Below, piece by piece: positions 44,755 to 56,790 of a stretch of 64,000 nt of DNA. The position numbers were made by a program, and so were the translations under genes. How positions within the stretch are numbered: the stretch's first letter is position 1; each line of letters opens with the position of its first letter. This stretch comes from Serripes groenlandicus (Eukaryota; Mollusca; Bivalvia; Cardiida; Cardiidae): assembly GCA_031761405.1 (NCBI GenBank), contig JASEVX010000011.1:39356887-39420886 (forward strand), given 5' to 3'. The notes beneath the pieces were generated by a model that searched no databases, was not told the origin of the DNA, and saw only the letters and a list, made by a program, of their open reading frames with translations.

Positions 44755-44805
44755 CCCTGATCAGACAGCTCCTACAGAAGCTGTCTGATCTGGGTCCGAG
44801 GTCAT
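44755..44805. repeat. 18-bp-arm palindrome
   Basis: 'gaccctgatcagacagct' pairs with 'agctgtctgatctgggtc' across a short loop with one mismatch. It is probably the end of a MITE whose body is lost. Confidence 0.6.
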
Positions 44806-44960
44806 GAAACTTTTGAGCATGTTAACATAATTATTACTATTGTAGTTACACACTTAGATTACAAGGCTAGGAAATTAGCTCGTTGCAAAGTAGATTTCAG
44901 TTACAAACTAAAAGTAGATTTTTTTTTTCCAAACTTGGTCCTCAAGCTAACAGAGCTTTT

Positions 44961-46470
44961 TTGTCCCCCGCTTTTAGCGAAAGCTGGGGACTATTATTTC
45001 TCATTCGTCAGTCAGTCCGTCCGTCAGTCCGTCCGTCAGTCACGCTGTCACAAAAACTTTAACCTTGGTCATAACTTCTGAACCGTAATAGGTACTGCTT
45101 TCATATTTCACATGTGTATTCCTTGTGACAACCCCTTTCCATCAATACCAATTTTTTTTACCTTGTGACCTTGACCCTGACGAGTTATGGCCCTTTACCC
45201 CTATGTATGACTAAATTTATTTCCGGGCTATTTCTCTGCAACCGCTTTTTGGAATTTTATGAAACTTCATAGGAAGGATCACCACCAAGTGTAGATGCGC
45301 ATATCGTGTTTGCGTTCCGGTTGGATTATTTTGCACGGAGTTATGGCCCTTTACCCCACCATCAGGCTATGTATGACTAAATTCATTTCCGGGCTATTTC
45401 TCTGCAACCGCTTTTTGGAATTTTATGAAACTTCATAGGAAGGATCACCACCAAGTGTAGATGCGCATATCGTGTTTGCGTTCCGGTTGGATTATTTTGC
45501 ACGGAGTTATGGCCCTTTACTCCACCATCAGGCTATGTATGACTAAATTCATTTCCGGGCTATTTCTCTGCAACCGCTTTTTGGAATTTTATGAAACTTC
45601 ATAGAAAGGATCACCACCAAGTGTAGATGCGCATATCGTGTTTGCGTTCCGGTTGGATTATTTTGCACGGAGTTATGGCCCTTTACCCCACCATCAGGCT
45701 ATGTATGACTAAATTCATTTCCGGGCTATTTCTCTGCAACCGCTTTTTGGAATTTTATGAAACTTCATAGGAAGGATCACCACCAAGTGTAGATGCGCAT
45801 ATCGTGTTTGCGTTCCGGTTGGATTATTTTTCACGGAGTTATGGCCCTTTACTCCACCATCAGGCTATGTATGACTAAATTCATTTCCGGGCTATTTCTC
45901 TGCAACCGCTTTTTGGAATTTTATGAAACTTTATAGGAAGGATCACCACCAAGTGAAGATGCGCATATCGTGTTTGCGTTCCGGTTGGATGATTTTTCAC
46001 GGAGTTTTACCCCACCATCCGGCTATGTATGACTTAATTCATTTCCGGGCTATCTCTCTGCAACCGCTTTTTGGAATTTGATGAAACTTTATAGGAAGGA
46101 TCACCACCAAGTGTAGATGCGCATATCGTGTTTGCGTTCTGGTTGGATTATTTTTCACGGAGTTATGGCCCTTTACTCCACCATCAGGCTATGTATGACT
46201 AAATTCATTTCCGGGCTATTTCTCTGCAACCGCTTTTTGGAATTTTATGAAACTTCATAGGAAGGATCACCACCAAGTGTAGATGCGCATATCGTGTTTG
46301 CGTTCCGGTTGGATGATTTTTCACGGAGTTATGGCCCTTACTTCTGAACCGTAATAGGTACTGCTTTCATATTTCACATGTGTATTCCTTGTGACAACCC
46401 CTTTCCATCAATACCAATTTTTGTGACCTTGACCCTGGCGGGGGACCATGATTCTCTGAATTTGCTTGTT
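44961..46470 (+). repeat. mini-satellite element, seven 166-bp units
   Basis: The ends are 'ttgtcccccgc' (44961) and 'gcgggggac' (46438), with 'tcagtccgtccgtcagtcc' near the left. 'ttccgggctatttctctg' recurs at 45221, 45387, 45553, 45719, 45885, 46043 and 46209. The period is exactly 166 except for one 158 unit. The ~95 bp 'ccgtaataggtactgctttc...' block flanks the array on both sides. A copy without any array lies at 50637-50870. Confidence 0.92.
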
Positions 46471-47420
46471 AGCTTTAGCATCAAACTAAAAATGCTTCGT
46501 AACCATGGCGACAAACTCCAAACATGGATTTTATTCTCATCGTTGGTTTGTAATTTCACCCTACTTTGCAATGAGCATATTTCATAAACATGTAACTCAA
46601 GCATCTAACTTCAACAACAATATTTCTATTACATACGTTCTAGTTATGAAGTTTGGCTTTTTTTAAAGTAGAAAATAAGGACATATAGTCAGTTTTTGCG
46701 ATTGTAGAACGTTTGTTACCATAGGTGACTTTGCTTTGACAACGGATCAAGATCGAACTGTACAGTATTTCAAAACATATAAACGCTTTTTTTGAGCTCC
46801 ACGAGATATGCGATGTTATATAGTGTTGCATGTCTGTATGGCAGATAGGCATTGATATGATTTCTCGGTCGTCAATCCGTTATCTTAACATATCTTAATG
46901 CAGGTTCCTTGATGGTATACGTATATTCTTCATTCGCGAGTCAATTTACACGATACCCGACGTACGGGACTTTGCCAATACAACCTTTCTCTTCTTTTCT
47001 AAGAAAACATACAACAGGTTTTTTTTTTTTAAAAAGCAGACTCTAGAATACATTCGACCATGTTCACCTTTTTGAAGAAAAAAAAACCCTTGTTCGATTG
47101 ATGAGGGCCATGTACATTACAGGACAGTTATTCCTAAAATGTAAATGTCTGCACATGCATGTGTAATGGGCGGATACAGCGCAGAGACCACATAGCTTAT
47201 TTGGTATTATTGACATAGGAGTCGTTATTTGGAATCCAAGGTCTACCATTTATTTCCGGAAAACTGACAAAATCCATTGTGCTTATCGTCTTTCTGATAG
47301 TAATGTTCTAACATATATATGGAAAGGTCCCAGGTCGACCATTATTTTATTTTCCGGAATACGAAGAAATATAGTTGTGACATCGTCTTTCTGCTTCAAT
47401 CAATGTGCTAAAAGAATATG
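46471..47420. other. unassigned DNA
   Basis: Several short ORFs on both strands, none with recognisable content. Confidence 0.4.
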
Positions 47421-47550
47421 TAGAAAGGCTGCCAGTGGCCTGGAAAAAACCCCGTTACGTGACGTTTGTGTGAGTCAGGACTTACATGGTTGGATAAACG
47501 GTCAGCTTTGAGAAACTGTTGAAAACGGCGTTAAACTCCAAATAAGTATA
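47421..47550 (+). mobile_element. 5'-truncated SINE copy
   Basis: 'aggctgccagtggcctggaa' through 'gttgaaaacggcgttaaact' matches the body and tail of the SINE at 13228-13488. The tRNA-like head is missing. Confidence 0.65.
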
Positions 47551-49504
47551 AGTTTGTAAGTGTATAAATTGCATCCGACCGTGATTGAAATTGTTACTTA
47601 TTTTGTTCTAGAATACTTTGAAGAGTTTGAAGTGTTTTTTAAGATCTATAATAACTGGTTGAAAAATCGGACATGCAGATGTACTACTTGAATTTCCACT
47701 GTGACTGTTTAAGAGAAAATTAAAATCGAGTGCCTTTACATGCCTAGGTTTTTTGTTAAGATCGTCAGCTTGTGTGAAAGAGTCGCGTTAAAGTAGTAAG
47801 TTTTGAAATGATAACATCTTAATATTAAAACTGAGAAAAGGCTATATAACTTTTCAAAGGGATTTACGCGAATTACGCTTGTATATTGCTTGGCACATGT
47901 CGGTCCTTGTGTCTGCCTATAGACCAAAGCTTGTCAGATCGATAACAGGACACTTATTGAACCTACAGTATTCAAACCTGGCAGTGAAGCTAGACATGAC
48001 CAGTAGATGACCCTTAGCGATGTTGAGATCATTCGTCCAAGGTCAAATTCACAGTGACATGTTAAGTGTTTTACACACATCTCTTTTTAAATTAGTAAAT
48101 TTGATATGTTGTCAGTTTTCTTTTTCCGATTATCCAGACTCCATATTTTAAATAAAGAACGCCAGTGATGTAATCAGTATTTACCTAAGAGAGTAATAGG
48201 GGGGTTATGTGGTAACTGTAACATATGTAAGCTGCAGATTATAACATATAAATAATTTGATGGGATGAGAGATCGTTTCTATAACTAAGAACTAAATACA
48301 ATGGTCGAAGGAACAAATGCATTACCTGTGAAATTGCTAATGTGTCAGAAAGTGAAAGCGTGATGTACATACAGATAGACAGAAGACTGAAAATGGAGTC
48401 TTTATGTCATTCTGGCGACATACCGCTTTGTGTGTTAAGTAAATCAGAACACAAGACATGACGAGATATGTCGTCTAAGGTAAAATCATACGTTTGGAAC
48501 ACAATAAATCTATAACACGGGATTATGCCCAGAAAGTGAGGAAGATCAATTTCCAAGTGCCAATATTTGGTAAACGAAAGCGGATATTAAACACTACGAA
48601 CCAGGAGTTTCAATTAAATTGTCACTCGCTGTAAAATTAGATGTTATCGTTTCTTTGACGTGCCTCTATCAAACAATGGGACCGCATATCTTAAATCCGG
48701 ATGGAAAGCATGTAATGTTACATACAATACGCGTATTCCCTTCTCCAGATCCAGGCATTCAAACATCGTGCAATTTCTCGAGAGGTTATGTAATGTCACG
48801 AAAACAAGCTTGTCTGGTTACATTAAGTAAAACCGTATCCCACTTAATGCGACAATAAATAACAATTACATTATCCAGGTATGCGCAGCGTTGCACAATG
48901 TTTTCGAACAATGTAGACCAAGGCCAGCTTTCACCACGTGGAGTCCAATCTTGGTCGATACTTATTTATACAATATTGGCAAATTACTTTTACCATGGGT
49001 GTGCATAATTTTGCCAGATTCAGGGATGATGAGACAAGTTGCAGACATTCAGCAGGACAATGGTTACCACCACTCGGAAGAACTCATTGCGTGCCTTGTG
49101 GTTCATTTGTGTGTGTGTGTATCAGTTAGATTTAATAACGCTGTTTGATGATTGTTATCCAAACAGACCTAACGATTTAAAGGTGAACGTTGTAGTTACG
49201 ACCTTTTAAAATGAAGGTATCGATGTTCGCGGATATATTTCACTCTGGAAAAATACAGAAGAAGCTTATATTTTTTGTTAGATTTTCCCATTTCAGTTTG
49301 AGGCCATTCGGAAAAAGATGCTAGTTTGTTTTCACACTTTTAATCAATTGATCTAGAAAACCACCGATTCTGATGACTTATCTTTGTATTATTTCATAAT
49401 GTTGTCACTTTCGCTCATTAGTACTTCGCAAGTAAATATAATTCTATAGCTTTGCTGTGGAAGGCGGCTTTTATAGCGACTATGTTAGAGTAGTTGGCTT
49501 TTAC
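47551..49504. other. unassigned DNA
   Basis: 'ccaaggtcaaattcacagtg' at about 48038 is an isolated scrap of the AGGTCA-bearing repeat class. No gene is supported. ORFs at 48619 and 48891 lack recognisable content. Confidence 0.4.
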
Positions 49505-49575
49505 TTAACGAACATTGCGGTAAGAATGGGTGACCCGTAGTGGCTTAAACCCGTAAAGAACCCGGCATACGTTAG
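49505..49575 (+). repeat. 5S-rRNA-like fragment 1
   Basis: 'cggtaagaatgggtgaccc' and the following 'ggcttaaacccgtaaagaacc' align with fragment 2. It is the more decayed copy. Confidence 0.35.
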
Positions 49576-49794
49576 AAATTATGGCAGCACCACCCCCGGA
49601 CCTCGGTGGTTTCCAGTGATGTTATATATGCTCCGCTCTTGTATACTGCTAGTGTTCTGTTGTGTGACTTCGACCCGAAGTCAAGAGAAAAGAGGACCAC
49701 TTGTAATGGGAACGGAGATAGACACTCTTACCACTTCTGAAGTTGTACCTGTCTTTTATAGCAACGGTTGGTAGTCAGTTGCTTTTTTCACAAC

Positions 49795-49875
49795 GTCAAG
49801 TAACGTACATCGCGGTTAGTTTTTGGATGGGTGACCAGTGCTGGCTTCATTCCATGAAGGACCCGGTACATGTTT
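49795..49875 (+). repeat. 5S-rRNA-like fragment 2
   Basis: 'cggttagtttttggatgggtg' followed by 'acc' closely resembles the 3' half of 5S rRNA around box C (cggttagtacttggatgggtgacc), preceded by 'caagtaacgt'. After that it runs into unrelated 'aaggacccggtacat', shared with fragment 1. This suggests a 5S-derived (SINE3-type) repeat, not a 5S gene. Confidence 0.45.
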
Positions 49876-50636
49876 TCAATTGAACTGGGATAGAAGTAAA
49901 CGGCATCGTGCTCGGTAGTTAGTTCAACCTGCCGGAAACATCAAAATCTCGGTAAAACTAGCAATTGCTTTGACCGAGATTCAAACACTTCCAGAGTTTG
50001 TCCCGAGTTCCAAATTTAGTAGCCAGGCATACTCGCCACATAATTAAATGTCTACGACCTACGTTTTAATTGGACTTAACAAACAAACAGCAATAACAAG
50101 ATAAACAAGTCATACGTGTTAAGCTGCGATTGATTGATTCAATTGTTGCTTTCCATTTGGCAGGGCTACTTTTTAGTCGGAGCATGAATATAATTTTTTT
50201 TAATTTCCCGGCAACAAGCAATGACATAACGATACAGATTATAATTGAACTTCAGTCATCTTCAGTTAACTTCCGGTTATTTAGAGACAGATTTCAAGAT
50301 GAATTCGACGTTCTTTGAAACAATTGCGATACGTTGATTGAAAGGAATAATCATTTTAATCAAGAAAGGAGGGCCTGCCAATGGGAATAGATTGGTACCG
50401 ATCCCGCGTAAATGACACACAGACAGTCACATAGTTTACTCTTTTTCACCAAGAGAGCTGTAATCAGAGGTGCATTTAGATTTACCTAACAGTCGAGTTG
50501 CTAGTGCGAGTGCTTTTTAACTTTTCTTAATTAACTGTTAGCATGTACATGTGTTAGCAGGTTATTGTAACACTTCTGCAGAAATATATCTGCAAATTTG
50601 AGTTTGTTACCTATTACCCAGTTCACATGCTGTTAT
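49876..50636. other. unassigned DNA
   Basis: No supported gene or repeat. Confidence 0.45.
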
Positions 50637-50870
50637 TGTCCCCCGCTTTACGAAGTAAAACGTCGGGGACATTAAATCTCATTCGTCAGTCCCTCCGTCA
50701 CGCTGTCACAAAAACTTTAACCTTGGTCATAACTTCTGAACCGTAATAGGTACTGCTTTCATATTTCACATGTGTATTCCTTGTGACAACCCCTTTCCAT
50801 CAATACCAATTTTTTTGACCTTGTGACCTTGACCCTGGCGGGGGACCATAATTCTCTGAATTTGCTTGTT
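50637..50870 (+). mobile_element. array-less copy of the 44961-46470 element
   Basis: It starts 'ttgtcccccgctttacgaa', contains 'ccgtaataggtactgctttc' and 'gaccttgtgaccttgaccc', and ends 'gcgggggacc' plus 'tctgaatttgcttgtt'. It is 234 bp long and lacks all 166-bp core units, so it is either the ancestral form or a full collapse. Confidence 0.85.
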
Positions 50871-53037
50871 TTAAGTATATGCCACTAAATAAGGTTAATC
50901 AGGTTAAACCCCTGTTAAACACTTTCATCTTGAGATATGTAATCAGGGTACCCAACAACGTTCTAGTGGCTTTATTCCTACGGGAAAGTAGGGGTTAGTT
51001 TTGTGGTTAGGGGATGAGAGTGATAAAGCCCTAGAGCGTACATGCTATATTTATCTGTTGATATCAATGACCGGTGTGCTTACCTATAAACGAATGTGTT
51101 ATGAAGAGGTCTTTGCTGCAGAGGGAATAGCGTTGGACATTCGAAAAGTGTCAATCATCCAAACAATTATCTCCCTTTTCGCCATTTGGCGTTGCATTTG
51201 TGTACATTTCCACTATTCCTTACACTTATTAATAGCTGCGTTGGCATAAAATCTTCAAATTCACCTTATTGTCTACGGGCCTTGAAACACTATCAATTAA
51301 TTAATTCTACAGAATAATATCAAATTGAGTTTGGCGAAGGTTGATTGCGAGACAGGATGAAACCTTGTAAAACTAGACAGAGAAATAGCTCATTAATAAC
51401 TAATCACAATGTCTCTCAGTAATTCAGAACTGGGTTAGTTTGTAGCATATTTATTTTAATGGTGCATACCGCTTTCATCTGTGTTTCAGTTACTTTACGG
51501 TGTAAAATGTCCCACTACTTTCTGTAGGTTTAAACATAATATTGCTGAGATTCTTTACCAAACCATATGGTGAGGGTACTCAAAAAAACATGAAAAAACC
51601 TCAAATCTATAGCTCGGCTTTTTGTTCATCGGTCATAATAATAGGTTCGCATCCCTTGGGCGTACATGAGAGAAGCCGACATAAGTGGAATATTGTCTCT
51701 AATACGATGCAGGTTTGAACAGTTGAGGTTCATCTATGTACACTGAACCCGGCTGTTTATAGAAGCCACGTCAAATGAAGTTCAACTTTCCGGAATCTTG
51801 CGATTAACGACGTGGTTCGTATCACAGTATTCACCATTCCAATAATAGGTTGTACGACTAAGCTTCCATCAGAGACATGTACCAATTGTATCGTATTAAA
51901 TGAATCTCTCCTTGAATGGTGACTTAGCCAGCTTTTTAACATGGAAGAGTTAAAAGCTTATTTTAGGAATACAAAGTATCAAGCTGATAAAGTTGGGCAA
52001 CCAGACGTTAAGAGTCGGAGAAGCGCCGGATAATTTTGCTTTATACTGGAAACACAGGCTTCAAACAATTTGTAACTTCAGTTAAAGGGTTTACTGATCT
52101 CTAGATCTTAACAGAATAAATGTATGGCTAGATGGCGAACAGATCAACTTCGCCGAGGTGAAGGTCTATCTGGACTTTATCTTGTCGTAAAGTAAACATG
52201 GTTTTTTTCATATGGCGTACCCAAAATTTCGTACGATTCCGTCATTTTGCAGTGTCGACGATTCACAAAATTAGCTGAATTATTTGATTTGCGCTGTTGA
52301 TTGTCATAAAATCCCCCAATCAATTTTGCTATCCCTATTTCTTTGGCTACTCGTCCCTTATCATATCTTCGCAAAATCCAATCAAACCAGCAATGAGACT
52401 GAATCGTTCCTTTATGATAAGGTATATACAATGTATCACACTATTTGGTAATGCTTCGACTGTGCATTGTGCAATAAATCACTTTTGACATAATTTGACC
52501 AAATGAAATGTAATTAAAGTGTGCTGATAAAATTTATTCAGAGGCGAGTTAAAATAGTTCGATTTGTTTACAGTTATCCAGTGAGACCTTGTTAGCTTAA
52601 CAAATATTATCAGTTCGGAGATTACATAGACTTGAAACATTCATTGAATTATTTAAGAGATAGAAGCATTACAATCTTTACTATCTACACAATCTCAGTC
52701 ATCCCTGAACCTGAACTTAAGTTTTGGAGGTCAAAAGACCTCAGAGAGTGTATGTGGGAGCAAGATAAGCTCGCAAAGAGGTGTAATAAGATTGTCCCAA
52801 CTGTTTCATGTACATATATAATTTAGTAAGTTAGTTCGTTTAGCACTGGTCCGAGTGCTCGCTTTGTTAGGGCAATCTGAAAACATCCCTGACATACATT
52901 TAAATTTAGAATCTGATTTCCTTCTAAAGGTAATCAAAGATATTTGTTTATAAGATGATAGGCACCGTATACAGTGTGACGTCACAAATGCTACGGCGGA
53001 CAGAAATATTTTACTTCGGTTTAGAAGTACAAACAAA
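50871..53037. other. unassigned DNA
   Basis: Short ORFs (82 aa at 51001, 84 aa at 52177 on minus) have no motif I know. No RNA or repeat is supported. Confidence 0.4.
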
Positions 53038-53362
53038 GGTAACGTTTTTATTTCTTTATAATTGTTAATGAAACATGACGCAGTCTACGCCGCTTACAGA
53101 GCCCTATCTCCGGTTTTTCAACGGAGTTTGATTAGTGGTTTAGTTTCTTCAAACACTTCGATGAACCTTTTCTCAAAATTTATTAATATCACCAACAGCC
53201 GGAGCATTATAAAAACTGGATTTTGAGAACAGGTTCGTCGAAGTGTGAAAAAACTAGACCACCAATCAAACTCCTGTTAAAACCCGGAGATAGGGCATTG
53301 TAAGCGGTGAAGACTGTGCCATGTTTCATTAAAAAGGGTGAAGAAATAAAAAAAAAGTTACC
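53038..53362. mobile_element. 325-bp long-hairpin MITE
   Basis: The two halves are near-complete inverted copies. 'ggtaacgtttttatttcttt' (53038) pairs with the end at 53362. 'ccctatctccggtttttcaa' pairs with 'aaaacccggagatagggc', and 'acttcgatgaacc' pairs with 'ggttcgtcgaagt'. The spacer near 53180-53215 is about 40 bp. Arms are roughly 140 bp with scattered mismatches. Confidence 0.85.
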
Positions 53363-54038
53363 ATTGTTTTTACATTCTTATCAAGAGCAATTATTGATGT
53401 CTGACCATGCAAATATGACGTCAAAAGTCACGTGGTATACACACACTGATATATGTATTTGTTTTATATTACCTTAAGATTCAGTGTTCAATTTCTTTAG
53501 AGATAAAACTTCGCCAGAAAAGGAACATTGTGTCATAGATGTTTGTTAACCATAATGTATCGTACAGTCCAATTTTTCGGTGAGGGATTTAACTCTGCGA
53601 CCTTGACATATCGCGTGCGTTGTTCTAATTGAAGCCCTGACGTCATCAGTTTCTGCGTTGCAAAATTTGATTTAAAGACGTAAAGTACTGAGTATTTATT
53701 TTAATTATTGTGAATATTTGGTTGAATTACCTCTGATAAGCCACGCCGAAAGTCTCTTCTTTATGTTTTTAAAAAGAAATCCCTGTCTTCCGTTGACAAA
53801 ATCACGTGATTAGATTAGGCCATGCCCTTTTTTTAGGTACAGTTGTGATCAACAGATTAGAATCTTTCTAGGTCCAATTGTTTACACTTTTGAAAACCTG
53901 CAGAGTTTTCTATCTTTTTATAGATATATTAATTGCATTATGTGTTGAAAGAAAAAATAAATGTGTTACCTTTTAAAGCTTGAGAACATGATTCAAACCA
54001 CTGTCTCTCTCTTATTTCAGGCACACCCATAACAACTA
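53363..54038. other. AT-rich DNA, no gene seen
   Basis: Ends in a pyrimidine-rich 'tctctcttatttcag' at about 54007-54021, just before the pogo-like fragment, which could be its intron end. Confidence 0.45.
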
Positions 54039-54650
54039 ATGGTTAAAACAGTTGCATACAGACCAGTGCCTATCTTGCTGTTTTTAGATGTAAATGTTTC
54101 TGTGAGAAAGGCAGCCTCAACCTCTTCAGTTCCGCAAACAATTCTTCGCCAGAGGATATTAGGCAAGGTAAATCATGAAACAACCGGTTTAGGCCCCGCT
54201 CCTGAGCTGAGACAAGAAGAGGACACTTGAAATCAATGACTCATATTGGATATGTGTATACAGCAAGTGTACCATTGACTCGAACTATGCAGTATGTCTG
54301 GGTAAACGTGATGAGGCCCATCCGTTTAGTAAAACGTGGTTTGCCTGCACTAAATGTGATCAAACCCAACTAATAACAGAGGTAAAGCAATATTAACCGC
54401 ATATTTTTATAGACTTATAAAGACAAAGTTGACCAGAAAGAGGTATTCATACTGATCATAAGCCATCTTATCTCATAAGTGATAACTGAACTTTCCTCAA
54501 AAGAACATGAACATGCATTATCTTCCCGAAATCTCAAGTCTGGTTTCAAGCGTACAGGCGTATACCCCTTTGATCCATCAGCAATAGACACTGCCAGACT
54601 CCAACTTGTCATTGTCTATGAAGAACAAAATAATCAGGAATTCTTTAAAC
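54039..54650 (+). pseudogene. pogo/Jerky-like transposase remnant
   Basis: The first part (to 54230) reads VRKAASTSSVPQTILRQRI then LGPAPELRQEED. This is a Psq-type helix-turn-helix followed by the G-P-x-P-x-L-x-x-E-E-E segment of pogo-group transposases. From about 54479 another frame reads NLKSGFKRTGVYPFDPSAID, the conserved end of the DDE_1 domain. Only ~250 bp separates them, so the DDE core is deleted. In between, one frame shows a Cys-rich string (ICVYSKC...FACTKC) that may be the PHD-like tail some of these proteins carry, out of normal order. The remnant is cut at 54650 by the next element. Confidence 0.65.
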
Positions 54651-55424
54651 AAGAGGGCCATGATGGCCCTGGAATCGCTCACCTGATTTTTTTTTTTTTT
54701 ACTTTAGCTATATAAGCCCCGCCCCCTGGCGGCCATAGTTTCCGACCAATCAACTTGGCTCGAAGGAATCTGATAGAGGGTCACCCTAGGAACATTCCTA
54801 CAAAATTATTTGAAAATCGGCCTGACACTTTTGGAGAAGAAGATTTTTTTAAGTTTTCACAATAGCCATGTAAGGCAAAATAGACCCCCCCCCCCCCCCA
54901 CCTGGCGTCCATGTTTTTTTACCAATCAACATGGCTTGAAGGAATTTGAAAGAGGGTCATCCAATGAGCATTTCTACAAAATTATTTGAAAATCTGCCAA
55001 CCAGTTTGGGAGGAGAAGATTTTTTAAGTTTTCACTATAGCCATATAAGGCAAAATAGCCCCGCCCCCCTGGCGGCCATGTTTTTCGACAAATCAACATG
55101 GCTTGAAGGAATCTGACAGAGGATCATCCAAGGAACATTTCTACAAAATTATTTGCAAATCTGCCAACCAGTTTGGGAGAATAAGAATTTTTAAGTTTTT
55201 TACATTTCGTTGCCATGGAAACCAGAATTATGCATGGATCCCAAAAATTTGAAGGAAATCTGGTGAGGTCATTGAGAGGATGCTTTCTGTGAAGTTTCAT
55301 CCCAATTGACCCACTGGTTACTGAGGAGAAGAAGTTGACGCACGACGGACGACGGACGACGGACGCCGGACAAAAGGCGATCACAATAACTCACCTTGAG
55401 CAAAGCTCAGGTGAGCTAAAAATA
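54651..55424 (+). mobile_element. complete array element with hairpin ends
   Basis: The left end has the palindrome 'agggccatgatggccct' (54654-54670) and then 'cgctcacctga'. About three monomers carry 'ccccctggcggccatg', 'ccaatcaacatggcttgaag' and 'actatagccatataaggcaa'. The right end is 'gcacgacggacgacggacg', then 'ggcgatcacaataactcacc', then the hairpin ctcaccttgag/ctcaggtgag and 'ctaa'. A hairpin just before CTAA recalls a Helitron 3' end, but the left end does not start with TC. A 15-C run lies at 54885-54899. Confidence 0.75.
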
Positions 55425-56096
55425 ATATAAAACTGATATCCAACAAACACAATCTGAATTTGAAAAAGGCGTTAGCTCAATAAGTATATTAACAAGTGGG
55501 ACCTCTATTACAGACAGAGAAAACAATGAAACAAGTAATTGAACACCAACGCAAAAGCAGCACACACAAAAGGCAATCATCCGTCGTTGAACCTATGAAA
55601 CCCATTAAGAAGAAAATATGAATATTCACTTATTTTCATTATATGGGCCCAATGTGATATTCAAAATTGCAAGCATTGGACCCATCTGGTGTACTGTTGT
55701 AAGCAAAGAATGATCCGTCGGCCTGACAGGTTTGTTTGTCTCTGTCATGACGAAGGAAATTGTAAAAATTATTTTATTTTACTAATATGGAACTCTTTTG
55801 ACATATTATTCCCTGCAGTATATTAGTTTTGAAAACATTGTAAGAAAATGTGGGAAATGCTTGCTTTGACAGATTGTTTAAAATTTAAAATTTAAAATAT
55901 TTTCATATCCAAACATATCATATCATATAAAGAGTTACCCACGAAGACGACTTTTGAAAGCATTGTCGGGAAAGGAGGAATTGCTCGCATTAGTTTCCTG
56001 TATGAGTTATGTATTTGAAGATGATGGCTAAATAAAACAATATTAATGAATTTATTAACAGATGTATACATTGTAAATATACTATGTTCACAGTTT
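55425..56096. other. unassigned AT-rich DNA
   Basis: Includes 'tttaaaatttaaaatttaaa' at about 55878. No gene is supported. Confidence 0.45.
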
Positions 56097-56790
56097 AACA
56101 AGGGCACCGCAAAGCGGATGCATCCCCTCGATATTAAATTTAAAAGTTTGGTTAAGATCGGTCAAAGGTTGTTATATGGGAAAATAGTCAAAGTCCAATT
56201 TTGACCTTGACCTTGACCGTATGACCTGAAAATAAATAGGCTTCTACACCTTGCCATATACTAATTGTATACCAAGTTTGGTTAAGATCAGTCAAAGGAT
56301 GTTTAGTGTAGAGTGGTCACAAGGTTGTTATATGGGAAAATAGTCAGTCCAATTTTGACATTGACCTTGACCGTATGACCTGAAAATAAATAGGCTTCTA
56401 GACCGTGCCATACACTAACTGTATACCGAGTTTGGTTAAGATCGGTCAAAGGATGTTCAGTGTAGAGTGGTCACAAGGTTGTTACGTACGGACGCATATT
56501 TGTTGGGTATTTTCCTTTGATCTTTTCTTGTTGTGTATACCCAACAAGAATATGGTTTATTCCGTAATTAACCCCCTTTTACGGAATAAATAGCATTATT
56601 ATGCTAATTAGATACCCATTATAAAATAATATAAAAAAACCTTATTCAAGTGTCTTATAACGGTGGTGGGTGGCTTTAGGAAAAAACAGTACCCAACAAG
56701 TATCCTTTCGTGGGCACGGACACACAAACAAACGGACAGCCCAGTTACTATATCCCCTCTCAAACTTTGTTTGACGAGGGGATAATTATT
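56097..56790 (+). mobile_element. array element, ~155-bp units, with nested insertion
   Basis: It starts 'caagggcaccgcaaagcgg' and ends 'atatcccctctcaaactttg' plus 'gaggggataat'. 'ggttgtta' marks units at 56167, 56323 and 56477. The first unit has a triple GACCTTGACCTTGACC, the inverse of the AGGTCA repeats at 44 kb. A second element is nested at 56500-56699. Confidence 0.75.
56500..56699. mobile_element. 200-bp nested MITE with stacked hairpins
   Basis: The ends are TTGTTGGGTA and TACCCAACAA. An extra inner copy of TACCCAACAAG lies near 56537. A perfect 12-bp hairpin, tttattccgtaa/ttacggaataaa, lies at 56556-56590. It interrupts the third unit of the host array element. Confidence 0.7.
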
